Program-made: the position numbers and the translations under genes
DNA from: Methanobrevibacter sp.
GTDB lineage: Archaea > Methanobacteriota > Methanobacteria > Methanobacteriales > Methanobacteriaceae
DNA length: 46,209 bases
Direction: 5' to 3'
Assembly: GCA_016291275.1 (NCBI GenBank)
Contig: JAEEWY010000001.1
Coordinates: forward strand, 1-46,209
The notes under the pieces: model-generated
Database searches by the model: none
The model's input: the letters and a program-made list of their open reading frames with translations, nothing else
Told to the model about the DNA's origin: nothing
Shown: positions 34,198-44,425 of the stretch, in pieces
Layout of the letters: each line of letters begins with the position of its first letter
Numbering within the stretch: the first letter of the stretch is position 1

Positions 34198-36117
34198 ATG
34201 GTAAAAAGAAACATTGTTCTTTTAGACATTGATTATATCACTCATGATGAAAAGCCAGTCATGAGATTATTCGGTAAGGTGAAGGGAGAAAAATCCAATG
34301 ACTTGATTGCATTAGATGACAGTTTCGTCCCTTATTTGTATATCTTGCCAGTAGATGATATTGATAAGTGCATAAATGATTTAAAAGAGCTTGAAAAGGA
34401 AGAGGAACTGGAGTTTACAAAACTTGAAAAGGTCCTTAAGAAGGATTTTCAGGTTCCTACTGAATTCATTAAACTCAGCTTTAACCATCCTCAAGACGTG
34501 CCTAAATACAGAGACAAGATTTGGGATTTGGACTCTGTAAAACAGCTTAGGGAACATGACATTCCATTCTATAGAAGATACTTAATTGATAATGGATTGG
34601 TTCCTATGGCTGAATTGGAGCTAGAGGGGGAACTTATTGACTCATTTGAAACCATAGATACAGATGATGATTCCCTTGAAATCCTTAAATTGAGTGACTC
34701 TCCTAAAACTGCTAACACTGATTTCCAACAGTTTAGGATGATGAGCTTTGACTTGGAAGTGAGAAACCCTCATGGAATGCCTAATCCTAATGAGGATGAA
34801 ATCATCATGATTGGAATTGACAGCAATGTGGGAGTTAGAAAAGTCATCTCAACTAAAGGGGATGAGTTTGAAAATGATCCTGAAATGTACTTTATAGAAA
34901 AGGTAGATTCTGAAAAGGAAATGATTGAATCCTTCATCAAAACTGTTAAGGAAAACAATATTGACATTATCATAGGATATAACTCTGATGTCTTTGATTT
35001 CCCATACCTTAAGGATAGGGCAAAGCTTTGGGGTCTTGACTTGGATTTAGGTGTTGATGGGTCAAGCATCAAGTTCATTAGAAGAGGTTACAATAATGCA
35101 GCCACATTTAAAGGGCTTCTCCATGTTGACTTGTACTTGGTTATGAGAAGATACATGTCACTTGACAGATACACTTTAGAGAGAGTTTACTTTGAGTTCT
35201 TTGGAGAGGAAAAGATAGATGTTCCTGGAGACAGAATCTATGAATTCTGGGACAATGGAGGAAGGGAACTTAAGAACCTGTTCAAGTATTCATTGGATGA
35301 TGTGGTTTCCACCTTGAAGATTGCTCAGGAAACATTGCCTTTGAACTTGGAATTGACTCGTATAGTTGGCCAGCCTTTTGTTGATGTAACCCGTATGGCA
35401 ACTGGTCAGCAGGCAGAATGGTATTTGGTTAGAAAAGCTTATGAAGTTGATGAGGTTGTACCGAATAAGCCAAACATGACTATGAAAAACATCAAGGAGA
35501 GAGGAAGCAATTCTGGAGGTTATGTGAAAGAGCCTGAAATCGGATTGCATGAGAATTTGGTTCAGTTCGACTTCAAGAGCCTGTACCCTACCTTGATTAT
35601 TTCAAAAAACATTTCTCCAGACGTTTTGGTTAAGGATAATGTTTCATATAATGCAAAATTCGAAGACTTTGAAACAGGCTATGATGATATAGATAGTCTA
35701 AGAGAAGAGGAACTCTCTTCTGAAATCGATAATGATGAGGAATATTATATTTCACCTGAGCATTATTTCAAGTTCAAGAAAGAGCCTCAAGGATTTATTC
35801 CTTCAGCTTTAGAGGATATTCTAAATGAAAGGTTTGCTGTGAAAAACAGGATGAAGGCAACTGATGATCCAATTCTAAAGAAGAGTTTGGATGTTCAGCA
35901 GCAAGCGTTGAAACGTTTGGCAAATACAATGTATGGAGTTTATGGATTCTTGAGATTCCGTTGGTATTCATTTGAATGTGCCCAATCAATTACCGCTTGG
36001 GGACGTCAGCATATTAAAAAGGCAATGAAGGAAGCGGAAGATTACGGTTTCAAGGCCATTTATGCAGATACTGATGGTTTCTATGCAAAATATGTGCCTG
36101 AAATGAAAAAAGAATAA
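34198..36117 (+). CDS. polB1: Family B DNA polymerase, large fragment of split PolB
   Basis: Replicative or repair-type B-family polymerase, 639 residues from the ATG at 34198 (after GGTTGAT). Motifs in order: Exo I SFDLEVRN (about 183), Exo II IIGYNSDVFDFPYL, Exo III YSLDDVVST, motif A FDFKSLYPTLI (about 457), motif B KRLANTMYGVYGF and motif C YADTDGF (about 622). The chain ends 12 residues after motif C, so the thumb and remaining C-terminus are absent. In Methanobacteriales PolB is made as two polypeptides, and the missing piece is a separate gene not in this window. No continuation is found in the 81 bp downstream. Confidence 0.93.
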   Translation: MVKRNIVLLDIDYITHDEKPVMRLFGKVKGEKSNDLIALDDSFVPYLYILPVDDIDKCINDLKELEKEEELEFTKLEKVLKKDFQVPTEFIKLSFNHPQDVPKYRDKIWDLDSVKQLREHDIPFYRRYLIDNGLVPMAELELEGELIDSFETIDTDDDSLEILKLSDSPKTANTDFQQFRMMSFDLEVRNPHGMPNPNEDEIIMIGIDSNVGVRKVISTKGDEFENDPEMYFIEKVDSEKEMIESFIKTVKENNIDIIIGYNSDVFDFPYLKDRAKLWGLDLDLGVDGSSIKFIRRGYNNAATFKGLLHVDLYLVMRRYMSLDRYTLERVYFEFFGEEKIDVPGDRIYEFWDNGGRELKNLFKYSLDDVVSTLKIAQETLPLNLELTRIVGQPFVDVTRMATGQQAEWYLVRKAYEVDEVVPNKPNMTMKNIKERGSNSGGYVKEPEIGLHENLVQFDFKSLYPTLIISKNISPDVLVKDNVSYNAKFEDFETGYDDIDSLREEELSSEIDNDEEYYISPEHYFKFKKEPQGFIPSALEDILNERFAVKNRMKATDDPILKKSLDVQQQALKRLANTMYGVYGFLRFRWYSFECAQSITAWGRQHIKKAMKEAEDYGFKAIYADTDGFYAKYVPEMKKE

Positions 36118-36204
36118 AATTTAAAATTTTATTAAATTTATCTAAAAAATTAAAAATCACATTTATTGAAAAATTAATTATAATTATTTAAAGGAAGTAT
36201 GATT

Positions 36205-36591
36205 ATGGAAGAAAAAATTGCTTTAGCAGCATGTAGTGGAATGAGTCCTAATGGTTTAGTTGCAAGAGTTGCAGTTCATGACTTAGCTATTGATGATGTG
36301 GAAATCTTATCCATTTGTATGGGTTCAACTTCTGCAAATGTTACTGGTTTTAAAAGAATGCTTGACAAATACCCTATTTTAGCAATTAATGGCTGTGAAG
36401 GAAATTGTGTTGGTAAAATACTAGAGCAAAAGGGTATTGAGATTGTGGATGAGCTTAATGTTGGAGACATTTTAGCTGAAACTGAACATAAGGCAAATGA
36501 TGCTGCAAGATTGGATGAAGAAGGGGAAATCTGCGTTTCAATAGTTAAAGAAGTTATTGAAAACAAGATCAAGGAACTTGAATTGGATTAA
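36205..36591 (+). CDS. Putative zinc-binding protein (DGC-like family)
   Basis: A 128-residue soluble protein with three cysteine sites: ACSGMSPNG at the N-terminus, ILSICMGS, and NGCEGNCVGK, the latter matching the D/N-G-C-x-x-x-C feature of the small DGC-type putative zinc-binding family. These sites suggest metal or thiol chemistry; the function is not known. I chose the ATG at 36205, 9 nt after AAGGA; another ATG at 36199 is too close. Confidence 0.65.
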   Translation: MEEKIALAACSGMSPNGLVARVAVHDLAIDDVEILSICMGSTSANVTGFKRMLDKYPILAINGCEGNCVGKILEQKGIEIVDELNVGDILAETEHKANDAARLDEEGEICVSIVKEVIENKIKELELD

Positions 36592-36657
36592 TTATAATTT
36601 TTTCATTTGATTTTAGTAATTTTCTTATTCATTCCCAATATTTCTTAAGGTGATTTT

Positions 36658-37050
36658 ATGGTAAAGCCAGTCAAGATTCATGATAATAATTTATGGGATA
36701 AGTTTGTGAGTGACAGTGAGCAATATTTTGCTGTCTTAAGTCCTGGAACCAAGATTGCATTCTTTGTTGGTGAGACTGACAAGAATTTCTTGCTCATTGA
36801 AAGAACTGAAGGATCTATTGATTCCAAGTTCAATGTAAACAGTTCACTCAATATGATGGAAACAGATTTGTTCTTTACAATTGCTGAAGATGATGCATCT
36901 GAACTTTTGGATGATGCAAGCAAACTTTCAACTTTCATTAAGGAAGGAAAGTTAGGAATATTCTGTTTGGTCGATGATGTGGTCATGGCAGATAAAGGTC
37001 TTGATACATTATTGAATGATTTAGGATTTGCACCATCTTGTGCAATTTAA
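36658..37050 (+). CDS. Conserved-looking hypothetical protein
   Basis: I do not recognise this 130-residue acidic protein. It has no membrane helix or signal, an alternating strand/helix pattern (KIAFFVGETDKNFLLIERTE, LFFTIAEDDASELLDDASKL), and two cysteines, in IFCLVDD and SCAI at the very end. The start is well supported by AAGGTGATTTT. It follows the zinc-binding protein after 66 bp on the same strand. Confidence 0.7.
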   Translation: MVKPVKIHDNNLWDKFVSDSEQYFAVLSPGTKIAFFVGETDKNFLLIERTEGSIDSKFNVNSSLNMMETDLFFTIAEDDASELLDDASKLSTFIKEGKLGIFCLVDDVVMADKGLDTLLNDLGFAPSCAI

Positions 37051-37483
37051 TTTTTTTAATTTTTTATCCTAAAATTTATTTTCTATTTTTTTAAAAATTT
37101 TTTGAAATTTTAATTTTTCATTTTTTTCAAAAAATAATTTTTTCATTTTTTCACTATTTTGTTATTTCTCATCTGTGTGATGTAGATTATCAATTATCAA
37201 AATTTATAATATGATTCATACTTTTAGTATTTTAAAAATATGATTAATTATTTTAATACTTATTAATCTAAACTATGATTTTATGAACTTTCATTATTAA
37301 AATTTTTACATGTCTTTGAAAGTGAAAATTTTAGTGTTATTTTCATAAAAATTTTTAAAAAAATAGTAAGATTTTGCAAAAAATTTAAATTTTTAAAATT
37401 TTTAAAATTTGCAAAATAAGTAAAATTAGATTATAAAAAATAGTAAAAAAAATAAAAATAGTAAAAAAGAAAAAAAGTTAGAT
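37051..37483. other. AT-rich convergent spacer
   Basis: In these 433 bp I see no ORF or RNA gene. Both ends are T-rich in the direction of the incoming gene: T-runs at 37051-37140 after the plus-strand gene, and poly-A on the plus strand (poly-T on the minus) at 37430-37475 after the dehydrogenase. These fit oligo-T archaeal terminators on each side. Confidence 0.55.
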
Positions 37484-38512
37484 CTATTCAGTTAAGTAAC
37501 TGTCTAAATCTATATTTTCAGCATCACAAATGGTTTTTAATGTTTCATAGAGTTTTTCATCTATTTCTAAACCATTTTTCTCATTTTCAGCAATTCTTTT
37601 TACTTCGAGATCTCCAGGAATGAAAGTGTTTCCGGATTCTCTGATTTCTGTAACGAATTCTTCTACTTGCTCTTTGAATGCGTCAATTGAAACGAATTTT
37701 TCAGGATTGATTGCAACAAACAAGTCTCCTTTGTTACAGTCTTCCTTATAATCTCCTGCAGTACCGGTTACTTTAGTACCGAATGCAGCGTTTACTAAAG
37801 GCCCTGTCATGATTTCAATCATAAAGCTTAAAGCGTATCCTTTAACTCCACCGAATGGAAGGATGGAACCTTCTAATGCAGCTTCAGGATCAGTGGTTGG
37901 ATTTCCGTCCTTATCGATTGCAGTGTTTGGAGGAATTTCCTCACCTTTTCTTTTAGCTTCCAAGATTTTTCCTCTAGCGCTTACAGCAGTTGCCATATCA
38001 ACAGCAATATAAGTTTCAGAAGGGATACCAATAGCTATTGGGTTAGTTCCAAGAATAGCTTTTCTACCACCTAAAGGAGCTACTCCAGGTTCAGTGTTAC
38101 AAATTACAATACCAATCATGTCATTTCTAATAGCGAGGTCAGAGTAGTATCCTGTTATTCCAAAGTGGTTTGAATTGAAGGTACCTACTGCAGCGATACC
38201 GGTTTCCTTTGCCTTATTGATTGCCATCATCATTGCTTCATGTGCAATGTATTGTCCGAATAAGCTTTTTCCATCAATGAGTGCAATGGAATCCTCATCT
38301 TTGACAACTTCATAATCTCCTTTGGTTTCAATAAAACCGTTATTGATTCCTCTAATGTATTGTGGGAATCTTCCAAGTCCATGTGAAGTGAAACCTTTTA
38401 AATCAGAGTCTAAAGTTGCTTCGGTAATGATTTTTGCATGATCTTCTTGAACTCCAATGTTGATTAAGATTTCATTTACAAGTTTTCTTTCATTTTCAAC
38501 ACTAATTCTCAT
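37484..38512 (-). CDS. comC: Malate/L-lactate/L-sulfolactate dehydrogenase family (ComC-like)
   Basis: An NAD(P)-dependent 2-hydroxyacid dehydrogenase of the Ldh2 family, 342 residues. Typical features are SHGLGRFPQYIRGI, TFNSNHFGITGYYSDLAI, ATNPIAIG-like LGTNPIAIGIP, and MATAVSARGKI. In methanogens members act as L-sulfolactate dehydrogenase in coenzyme M synthesis or as malate dehydrogenase; the sequence alone does not settle which, so the symbol is tentative. GGAGGG precedes the ATG on the minus strand. Confidence 0.85.
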   Translation of the reverse strand: MRISVENERKLVNEILINIGVQEDHAKIITEATLDSDLKGFTSHGLGRFPQYIRGINNGFIETKGDYEVVKDEDSIALIDGKSLFGQYIAHEAMMMAINKAKETGIAAVGTFNSNHFGITGYYSDLAIRNDMIGIVICNTEPGVAPLGGRKAILGTNPIAIGIPSETYIAVDMATAVSARGKILEAKRKGEEIPPNTAIDKDGNPTTDPEAALEGSILPFGGVKGYALSFMIEIMTGPLVNAAFGTKVTGTAGDYKEDCNKGDLFVAINPEKFVSIDAFKEQVEEFVTEIRESGNTFIPGDLEVKRIAENEKNGLEIDEKLYETLKTICDAENIDLDSYLTE

Positions 38513-38678
38513 ATTTTCCCTCCTAAATGATTGGCATTTGTTGAAATAGCTATGTAATATTAATTTATTTATAATTAATTTATAATTTATTTTTAAATTA
38601 TTTTTTAAATTATTATTGGAATTTTATGTATTTTTTTATTTTATTTTATTCTATTTTCTTTTCTTCTTTGAATTGATA

Positions 38679-39698
38679 TTAATATTCAATTACACTTCCT
38701 TCAAATGTTTTCACAGTAATCTTTTCTTCAGCAGTTACTGTTCCTACAATTTGCGCTTCAATGTTTTCATTCAATGCTTCTACAACAGCATCTGCTTCTT
38801 CTGGGCTAGCAATTACACAGAATCCTACACCCATATTGAAAACCTTATACATTTCCTCTAAAGGAACTCCTTGTTCATAAATCAATTTAAAGATGTCTTG
38901 TGGTTCTGGATAATTTGTAATGTCAAAACCGATTCCTTTTTTAAGTCTTGAAAGGTTATTTACTCCACCACCAGTCATATGAGCAAGTCCTTTAATGTTA
39001 AAGTCATGTTTTAAAAGATCGACAATTGCCTTAACATACAATTGGGTAGGTTTCAACATTTCTTCACCGATGGTTGTTTCTCCGTTAGGCATTTTGTCGT
39101 TAACATCGAATCCACCTTCTTCAAAGATTGCTCTTCTTGCTAAGCTTAAACCGTTACTGTGAATACCGCTGCTTCTAAGACCGATTAATATGTCTCCTTC
39201 TTGGATATCTGCACCTGTGATGATTTTGTCCTTGTCTACAAAACCGATACCGGTTCCTGCTAAGTCAAAGTCTTTTACAATTCCTGGAAGTGAAGCGGTT
39301 TCTCCACCAATAATTGCAATTTGTGATTCTTTTGCCCCTTGGACAAGACCGTCTGCAATTTCTTCAGCTACTTTTGGGTCTGGTTCTTCAACTGCTAAGT
39401 AGTCAACTAATGCAATAGGTTCCGCACCTACACAAAGGATATCGTTAACTACCATTGCAATCATGTCAATTCCAACAGTATCATATTTTTCCATCATTTT
39501 TGCAACTAATATTTTACTTCCTACACCATCAGTACTCATAGCAATAGCCTTATCGCCAAGTTCAACTAATGCTGCAAAGTGTCCGCTGTCAGTAATAATA
39601 TTTCTGTATTCTAATGTTGGTTGTAATTTTGAAGCTAATTTTGAAACGGTTAATGCTTCAAGGTCAATGTCAACACCAGATTCTGAATAAGTAACCAT
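38679..39698 (-). CDS. purM: Phosphoribosylformylglycinamidine cyclo-ligase
   Basis: AIR synthetase of purine biosynthesis, ATP-dependent, cytoplasmic. I chose the ATG at 39698, giving 339 residues starting [12 protein letters not shown], because AGGTGAATTTT precedes it; a GTG at 39707 would overlap that site. Diagnostic segments are [42 protein letters not shown] and [16 protein letters not shown]. Confidence 0.95.
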   Translation of the reverse strand: MVTYSESGVDIDLEALTVSKLASKLQPTLEYRNIITDSGHFAALVELGDKAIAMSTDGVGSKILVAKMMEKYDTVGIDMIAMVVNDILCVGAEPIALVDYLAVEEPDPKVAEEIADGLVQGAKESQIAIIGGETASLPGIVKDFDLAGTGIGFVDKDKIITGADIQEGDILIGLRSSGIHSNGLSLARRAIFEEGGFDVNDKMPNGETTIGEEMLKPTQLYVKAIVDLLKHDFNIKGLAHMTGGGVNNLSRLKKGIGFDITNYPEPQDIFKLIYEQGVPLEEMYKVFNMGVGFCVIASPEEADAVVEALNENIEAQIVGTVTAEEKITVKTFEGSVIEY

Positions 39699-39854
39699 AA
39701 AATTCACCTAATAATAATTTTTTATAATTTGTATATTTCATTAAAATATGCTATTTAACAATAACTAACATTATAATATTTGTTTTAGCTATTATTTATA
39801 TTATATTAATTAATTATATGTAAAAAATAAAAAATAAAAATTTAAATTTTTAAT

Positions 39855-41765
39855 CTATTGAAGTCTTGTAGCCTCAAGGATAAGTGGAGTTTTAGTCTCT
39901 ACCTTATAGCTTCTGTGAATGCTTGAAGCTAAGTCAACAGTTTTGTATGGGTCTCCGTGACAAGTGATGATCTTATCAGGTCTTGGATGCAATCTTTTTG
40001 CAAATTCCATCAATTGTCTTCTGTTGGAGTGACCACTGAATCCTTCAATGGTTTTGACATCCATTTTAACATTGTAGATTCTCTTTTTGCCTGTTTCATC
40101 TTCCAATGGTATTTCCTTGTGTCCTTTTTGGATTTTTCTACCGAGGGATCCTTCAGATTGGTAACCTACAAAAATAATGGTATTGTTCTTGTCTTCACAT
40201 AACCATTTGAAGTACTCTACAGAGTTTCCACCAGTCATCATACCAGAAGTTGAAAGGATAATTGACGGTTCCCCTTCTACAATCTGTTTTCTTTCAGCAT
40301 TGTTTTGAACCTTATTGAAGGATTCTGCAATAAACGGATTTCTTCCCATATGGAAAATTTGATCCCTTAAGTCTTTGCTTAAGTATTCAGGTCTTGCAGT
40401 ATGCACTGCAGTAGCTTCCCAAATCATACCGTCAAGATGGATTGGCACCTCATCAACCATTCCATGGCGCATGTACTCTTCAAGCACAATCATTAATTCT
40501 TGTGCCCTTCCTACTGCAAATACAGGAACCAAGACTTTTCCGCCACGTTTTAAGGTTTTGTAGATGGTTTTCATCAATTCTTTTTCTGCATTGTTTCTTG
40601 ATGGGGTTACATCTTCATGTCCACCATATGTACTTTCCATAATGCAGCTTTCCACTCTAGGGAATCTTGTGGTTGCAGGTTCCAAGAGTCTGCTTCTTTC
40701 ATATTTGAAGTCTCCAGTGTAAAGCAAGTTATGTGCACCGTCACCAATGTGGAAGTGACACATAGCAGAACCTAAAATATGGCCTGCATTATGCAATGTC
40801 AATTTGATGTCTGGAGATATGTCAGTTACAACTCCATAGTCAAGAGTGATTGTGTGCTTGATCATCTTTTGCACATGCTTTACATTAAATGGAAGTGGGT
40901 TGTTTTCCCTATGTGCAATGTCAATGTAATCCAATTGCAATAAGGTCATCAAGTCTCTTGTTGCAGAGGTACAGTATACAGGACCTTCGTATCCGTAATG
41001 GTAAAGGTAAGGGATGAATCCACAGTGGTCCAAGTGAGCGTGAGATACTACAACAGCATCAAGATCTTGAATTGAAAATTCAGGAACTCCGAGCATTGGG
41101 AATGAACTTTTTTCATCTTGCCCTGCTACGTTTACTCCACAATCAAGCAATACTCTACTGTTTGGAGTTTGAAGTAACATGCAAGAACGTCCTACCTCTT
41201 TAAATCCTCCCATAGCGGTTAATCTGGTCCAATCGTTATCATATTTTCCGCCTTGGTGGATTCTTGCACCTAAAGTCTGTAAGATTTTCTTTCTTTCCTT
41301 ACTGTTGTGCATCAAGGTATTTCTGATTCTGTCGATAATTTCAGATCTGATTGGAGGACTTCTTAAAATCTTTGGAGCCCATCCGGTTTTTCTAACGATT
41401 TCCCTTGAGGTCACTCCATATTTTCCAATTACAAGTCCAGGTTTGGTAGCTTCTATAACCACTTCGTTGGTAACTTCATCAAAAGTGATGTTACTGATTT
41501 CAGCATCTTCTGGAACGATCTCTTCGACTTTTTGAATAGTTTCTTCGTATGGTAATAAAACTGATTTGTCTGATCTGATTATGATCCTTTTTCTAAGTTC
41601 TTTTGCCAAGTTTCTGATTAAGTCCCCATTGTCTGCTACAATGTCTGGGTTTTTTGTATATATAACAACCTCAGGACCTTCAAATTCAATATTGGCTAAT
41701 TGAACTTCATCAGGTAGTTTTTTTGTAATTTTTTGTTTGATTTCTTCTAAAACGTTTGAAGCCAT
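39855..41765 (-). CDS. aCPSF1/FttA beta-CASP ribonuclease and transcription terminator
   Basis: Archaeal CPSF homologue, a nuclease that cleaves nascent RNA after U-rich sites and terminates transcription. The 636 residues begin with KH-type RNA-binding domains (to about 140; [17 protein letters not shown]). The metallo-beta-lactamase core follows, with [28 protein letters not shown] and [12 protein letters not shown]. Then come the beta-CASP region and the closing SGHSNRRQL and [22 protein letters not shown] marks the start on the minus strand. The leader region upstream includes a 12-bp inverted repeat. Confidence 0.95.
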   Translation of the reverse strand: MASNVLEEIKQKITKKLPDEVQLANIEFEGPEVVIYTKNPDIVADNGDLIRNLAKELRKRIIIRSDKSVLLPYEETIQKVEEIVPEDAEISNITFDEVTNEVVIEATKPGLVIGKYGVTSREIVRKTGWAPKILRSPPIRSEIIDRIRNTLMHNSKERKKILQTLGARIHQGGKYDNDWTRLTAMGGFKEVGRSCMLLQTPNSRVLLDCGVNVAGQDEKSSFPMLGVPEFSIQDLDAVVVSHAHLDHCGFIPYLYHYGYEGPVYCTSATRDLMTLLQLDYIDIAHRENNPLPFNVKHVQKMIKHTITLDYGVVTDISPDIKLTLHNAGHILGSAMCHFHIGDGAHNLLYTGDFKYERSRLLEPATTRFPRVESCIMESTYGGHEDVTPSRNNAEKELMKTIYKTLKRGGKVLVPVFAVGRAQELMIVLEEYMRHGMVDEVPIHLDGMIWEATAVHTARPEYLSKDLRDQIFHMGRNPFIAESFNKVQNNAERKQIVEGEPSIILSTSGMMTGGNSVEYFKWLCEDKNNTIIFVGYQSEGSLGRKIQKGHKEIPLEDETGKKRIYNVKMDVKTIEGFSGHSNRRQLMEFAKRLHPRPDKIITCHGDPYKTVDLASSIHRSYKVETKTPLILEATRLQ

Positions 41766-42201
41766 ATTATCACTTCGAAAAATAGACGTATAAAATTAGC
41801 ATATGGTATAAAATCAATATTTTTCTCGTTTTAATTCATTTAAATCTTTTAAATTCCTTATGGAATTCTCAATTATAAAAATATTCGTTAAGTAAATTTT
41901 GGTTAATTTTTAAATAAGCCATTTATATTTCAATAATTCAATTAATTAACTAATTTATAAATCCTAATATTATCTAAAATTTATCTAAATATTATCTAAA
42001 TTTGGATTTAAAATTAAATTAAATTAAAAAATTAAGAATATTGATTTAAATCTACGACATCAATATTCTTATTGATTAAATAAACAGCTTCTGTGTCATA
42101 AAAAAGATGTTTACTTAATTTATTGCATATACTATCTATACTGTAATATGTAAAATTAGTTGTAAAATAAAGTTAAAAAATAAATAATTCGTATATATTT
42201 T
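41766..42201. other. Spacer between psmB and aCPSF1
   Basis: This 436-bp non-coding stretch is very AT-rich. It contains a perfect 12-bp inverted repeat (listed next), a short AAATT array near 42011-42030 and three TATCTAAA strings near 41970-42000. The promoter of aCPSF1 must lie here unless it is read through from psmB. Confidence 0.55.
42034..42070 (-). terminator. 12-bp hairpin between psmB and aCPSF1, possible terminator
   Basis: AAGAATATTGAT (42034-42045) and ATCAATATTCTT (42059-42070) form a perfect stem with a 13-nt loop. In the minus direction it is followed by AATTTTTTAATTTAATTT. It lies about 130 nt after the psmB stop and about 270 nt before the aCPSF1 start, so it could end the psmB transcript or control aCPSF1. 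Confidence 0.5.
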
Positions 42202-42825
42202 TTAGCTATTAATTTTTTCAATAATAGATTCAACTTCTTCTTTTTCTAACATTTTGTATCCGTCTTTAGTAACTTCAGCTACTAAGAAGCCATTTCCAGA
42301 GTAAGTGTCTCTTTCTGTAGCAGCTTTGATAGCTCTTAAAGCTAATTCCTTAGCTTCTTCTACAGTGATGTCTTCGTGGAATCTGTCTTCAAGAACACCA
42401 TATGCAAATGTAGAACCGGAACCGGTAGAAATGAAGGTATCCTTAATCATACCTCCTGCTGCATCTAAAGAATAGATTGATGCACCAGTGTCATCTACTC
42501 CTCCGATAAGAGTTTGTACATATGCTGGTGAGGAGTGTAATATGTTAGAACTTACAGCTGCAGCAGCTTCTAAGCTAATGTCTTTACCATTTCTTAATCT
42601 GTATAATGCAGTTTCAGCGCTAATGATTTTCATTAAGCTTTGTGCATCTGCAACAGATCCTGCAATGGTAGCTGCAATGTGGTTGTCAATTTTGAATATT
42701 TTTTCAGCTACTTTGTGAGCAACAAGGTTTCCCATACTTGCTCTTCTTTCGCTTGCAAATACAACACCATCTTTACAGGTAATACCGACAGTAGTGGTAC
42801 CTTCAAATGTGTTTTTATCAGCCAT
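42202..42825 (-). CDS. psmB: Archaeal 20S proteasome beta subunit
   Basis: The catalytic subunit of the 20S proteasome. In 207 residues the propeptide MADKNTFEG is followed by TTTVGI, so processing after G9 exposes Thr10 as the nucleophile. Counting from it, Glu17 (ERRAS) and Lys33 (AEKIFKI) are in place, and the SGSGSTFAYGVLE region is typical. The start follows an AGGTGTATT-like site on the minus strand. Confidence 0.96.
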   Translation of the reverse strand: MADKNTFEGTTTVGITCKDGVVFASERRASMGNLVAHKVAEKIFKIDNHIAATIAGSVADAQSLMKIISAETALYRLRNGKDISLEAAAAVSSNILHSSPAYVQTLIGGVDDTGASIYSLDAAGGMIKDTFISTGSGSTFAYGVLEDRFHEDITVEEAKELALRAIKAATERDTYSGNGFLVAEVTKDGYKMLEKEEVESIIEKINS

Positions 42826-43454
42826 ATTAATACACCTCGTATAATAATGTAAAATTAAATTTAAAGCATAAAATAATCTTAAATAATAAAATATAATCTT
42901 AATAATGATTGAAATTATTATTAATTAAAATTAGAAAAGTTAGGTTTTCAAAGTTATATAAAATTGATAAAATTAAGTTATACTTACACTAATATAACCG
43001 CTTTTCCTAACCTATTCTTATTATGTTATACATTATATATAATAGTTTCGTTATTTTGGACAATTTTCAAATAATTTCTATCATTAAATTTATTTTTTCA
43101 TGTTTTTAAATAAATTTTTTATTTATTCATATTTGATTATTTTTTTATTAAAGATTAATACTTTCTTTATTTTTAATTTAACTTTGTATTTTTATATTTT
43201 TATTCAAACTACCTATTTCTAATCAATATTTTTCTTAAATAATTAATATTGATTTTAATAACTTTAATTTATTTTAATGTATTTACATTTATTATTAATT
43301 TCGTATTATATAAATGTTTTTAAATTAGTTTTATTTTTTCATCAAACGGTTTAATTTGTTAAGTCTTTTTATTAGTTTATATTAATTCTTTACCATTTGC
43401 AAAAAATATTTTATTTTATTAAAATAAATTATAATTATTGAATTAGAATACAAA
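42826..43454. other. Long AT-rich spacer upstream of taw2
   Basis: About 630 bp between the divergent psmB and taw2 genes has no ORF or RNA gene that I can support. It is mostly A/T runs. The psmB promoter should be within the first 100 bp. The far end leads into the tandem repeat before taw2. Confidence 0.5.
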
Positions 43455-43498
43455 ATTATTCATAGATTATTCATAGATTATTCATAGATTATTCAAAG
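43455..43498. repeat. 11-bp tandem repeat, four copies, before taw2
   Basis: ATTATTCATAG is repeated exactly at 43455-43465, 43466-43476 and 43477-43487. A fourth copy with one change (ATTATTCAAAG) is at 43488-43498. The array ends 37 bp before the TTG start. The 11-bp period is close to one DNA helical turn, so copies face the same side of the helix. Confidence 0.9.
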
Positions 43499-43535
43499 AT
43501 TTTTTATTATATTATTCATTTTTTCAGGTGTTATT

Positions 43536-44303
43536 TTGAAATGGAAGAAAATTGGAGATATCTTAATAGTTGACAATAAGTTCAGTGATGATTCTTCAGA
43601 TAATTTAAAGTCAATTGCTTCAGAACATAATGTAAAATCAATTATTAAGATTGAAAAGATCGATGGGCAAAAGAGGGAACCTACCATAAGTCTCTTGTAT
43701 GGTGATGAAACAGAGACTATCCATAAGGAAAATGGATGTCTTTTTAATCTTGATTTATCTAAAGTCATGTGGGCTAAAGGAAACAATAATGAAAGATTAA
43801 GGATTGCCAAATTAGTTACAAAGGGCGAGACTGTAGTGGATATGTTTGCTGGTATCGGCTATTTTTCAATTCCAATTGGTGTTCACAGTGAAGCTAAACA
43901 GATTTACTCCATTGAAATCAATCCAAATTCCCACCATTTTCTAAAGAGAAACATTGAATTAAACAGAATCAATGAAAAGGCAAATTATGATAGGATAATT
44001 CCAATTTTAGGGGATTGTGCTGTTGAAACTCCTAAATATTCTGCTGATAGGGTATTGATGGGCTATGTGAAAACAACTCATCACTTCTTAAGGTCTGCTA
44101 TGGAATGTGTAAAGGATGGTGGAATAATCCATTATCATGAAACCGTTCCTGATAAGCTGATTGAAACCCGTCCGTATGAGAGGGTGAAAGAGATTGCTTG
44201 GGAATGTGGAGAAAGGGAAGTTGAAGTTTTGAACATTCAAAAGATCAAAAGGTATGCTCCAGGTGTAGAGCATATAGTTTTGGATGCGAGAATTCATAAG
44301 TGA
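43536..44303 (+). CDS. taw2: Taw2-like tRNA wybutosine-pathway aminocarboxypropyltransferase
   Basis: A 255-residue SAM-dependent enzyme of the Trm5/TYW2 group. Motif I is DMFAGIGYFSIPI (about 102-114), followed by SIEINP. The later motif reads DRVLMGYVKTTHHFL where Trm5 has a D-x-x-x-M-N-x-P type sequence. That difference points to Taw2, which transfers the aminocarboxypropyl group to 4-demethylwyosine at tRNA-Phe position 37. The start is TTG at 43536 after AGGTGTTATT. A Trm5-type methyltransferase is the alternative. Confidence 0.8.
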   Translation: MKWKKIGDILIVDNKFSDDSSDNLKSIASEHNVKSIIKIEKIDGQKREPTISLLYGDETETIHKENGCLFNLDLSKVMWAKGNNNERLRIAKLVTKGETVVDMFAGIGYFSIPIGVHSEAKQIYSIEINPNSHHFLKRNIELNRINEKANYDRIIPILGDCAVETPKYSADRVLMGYVKTTHHFLRSAMECVKDGGIIHYHETVPDKLIETRPYERVKEIAWECGEREVEVLNIQKIKRYAPGVEHIVLDARIHK

Positions 44304-44425
44304 GAATTTATTAAAAAATTTTTTATATCTGTTTAGCAAAAATTGTAATATATAAAATAGTGTATAAAAAGAATTATTATGATTAAACAGAAATCATATT
44401 TATCATGTTTTAGGGAAGAATTATT

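Noticed and set aside
34198..36117. Possible intein in the DNA polymerase
   Set aside because: Motifs A, B and C follow one another at normal spacing with no inserted Cys...His-Asn block. The short end is a split gene, not an intein break.
42011..42030. AAATT short tandem array
   Set aside because: It is a low-complexity run typical of the spacers in this genome.
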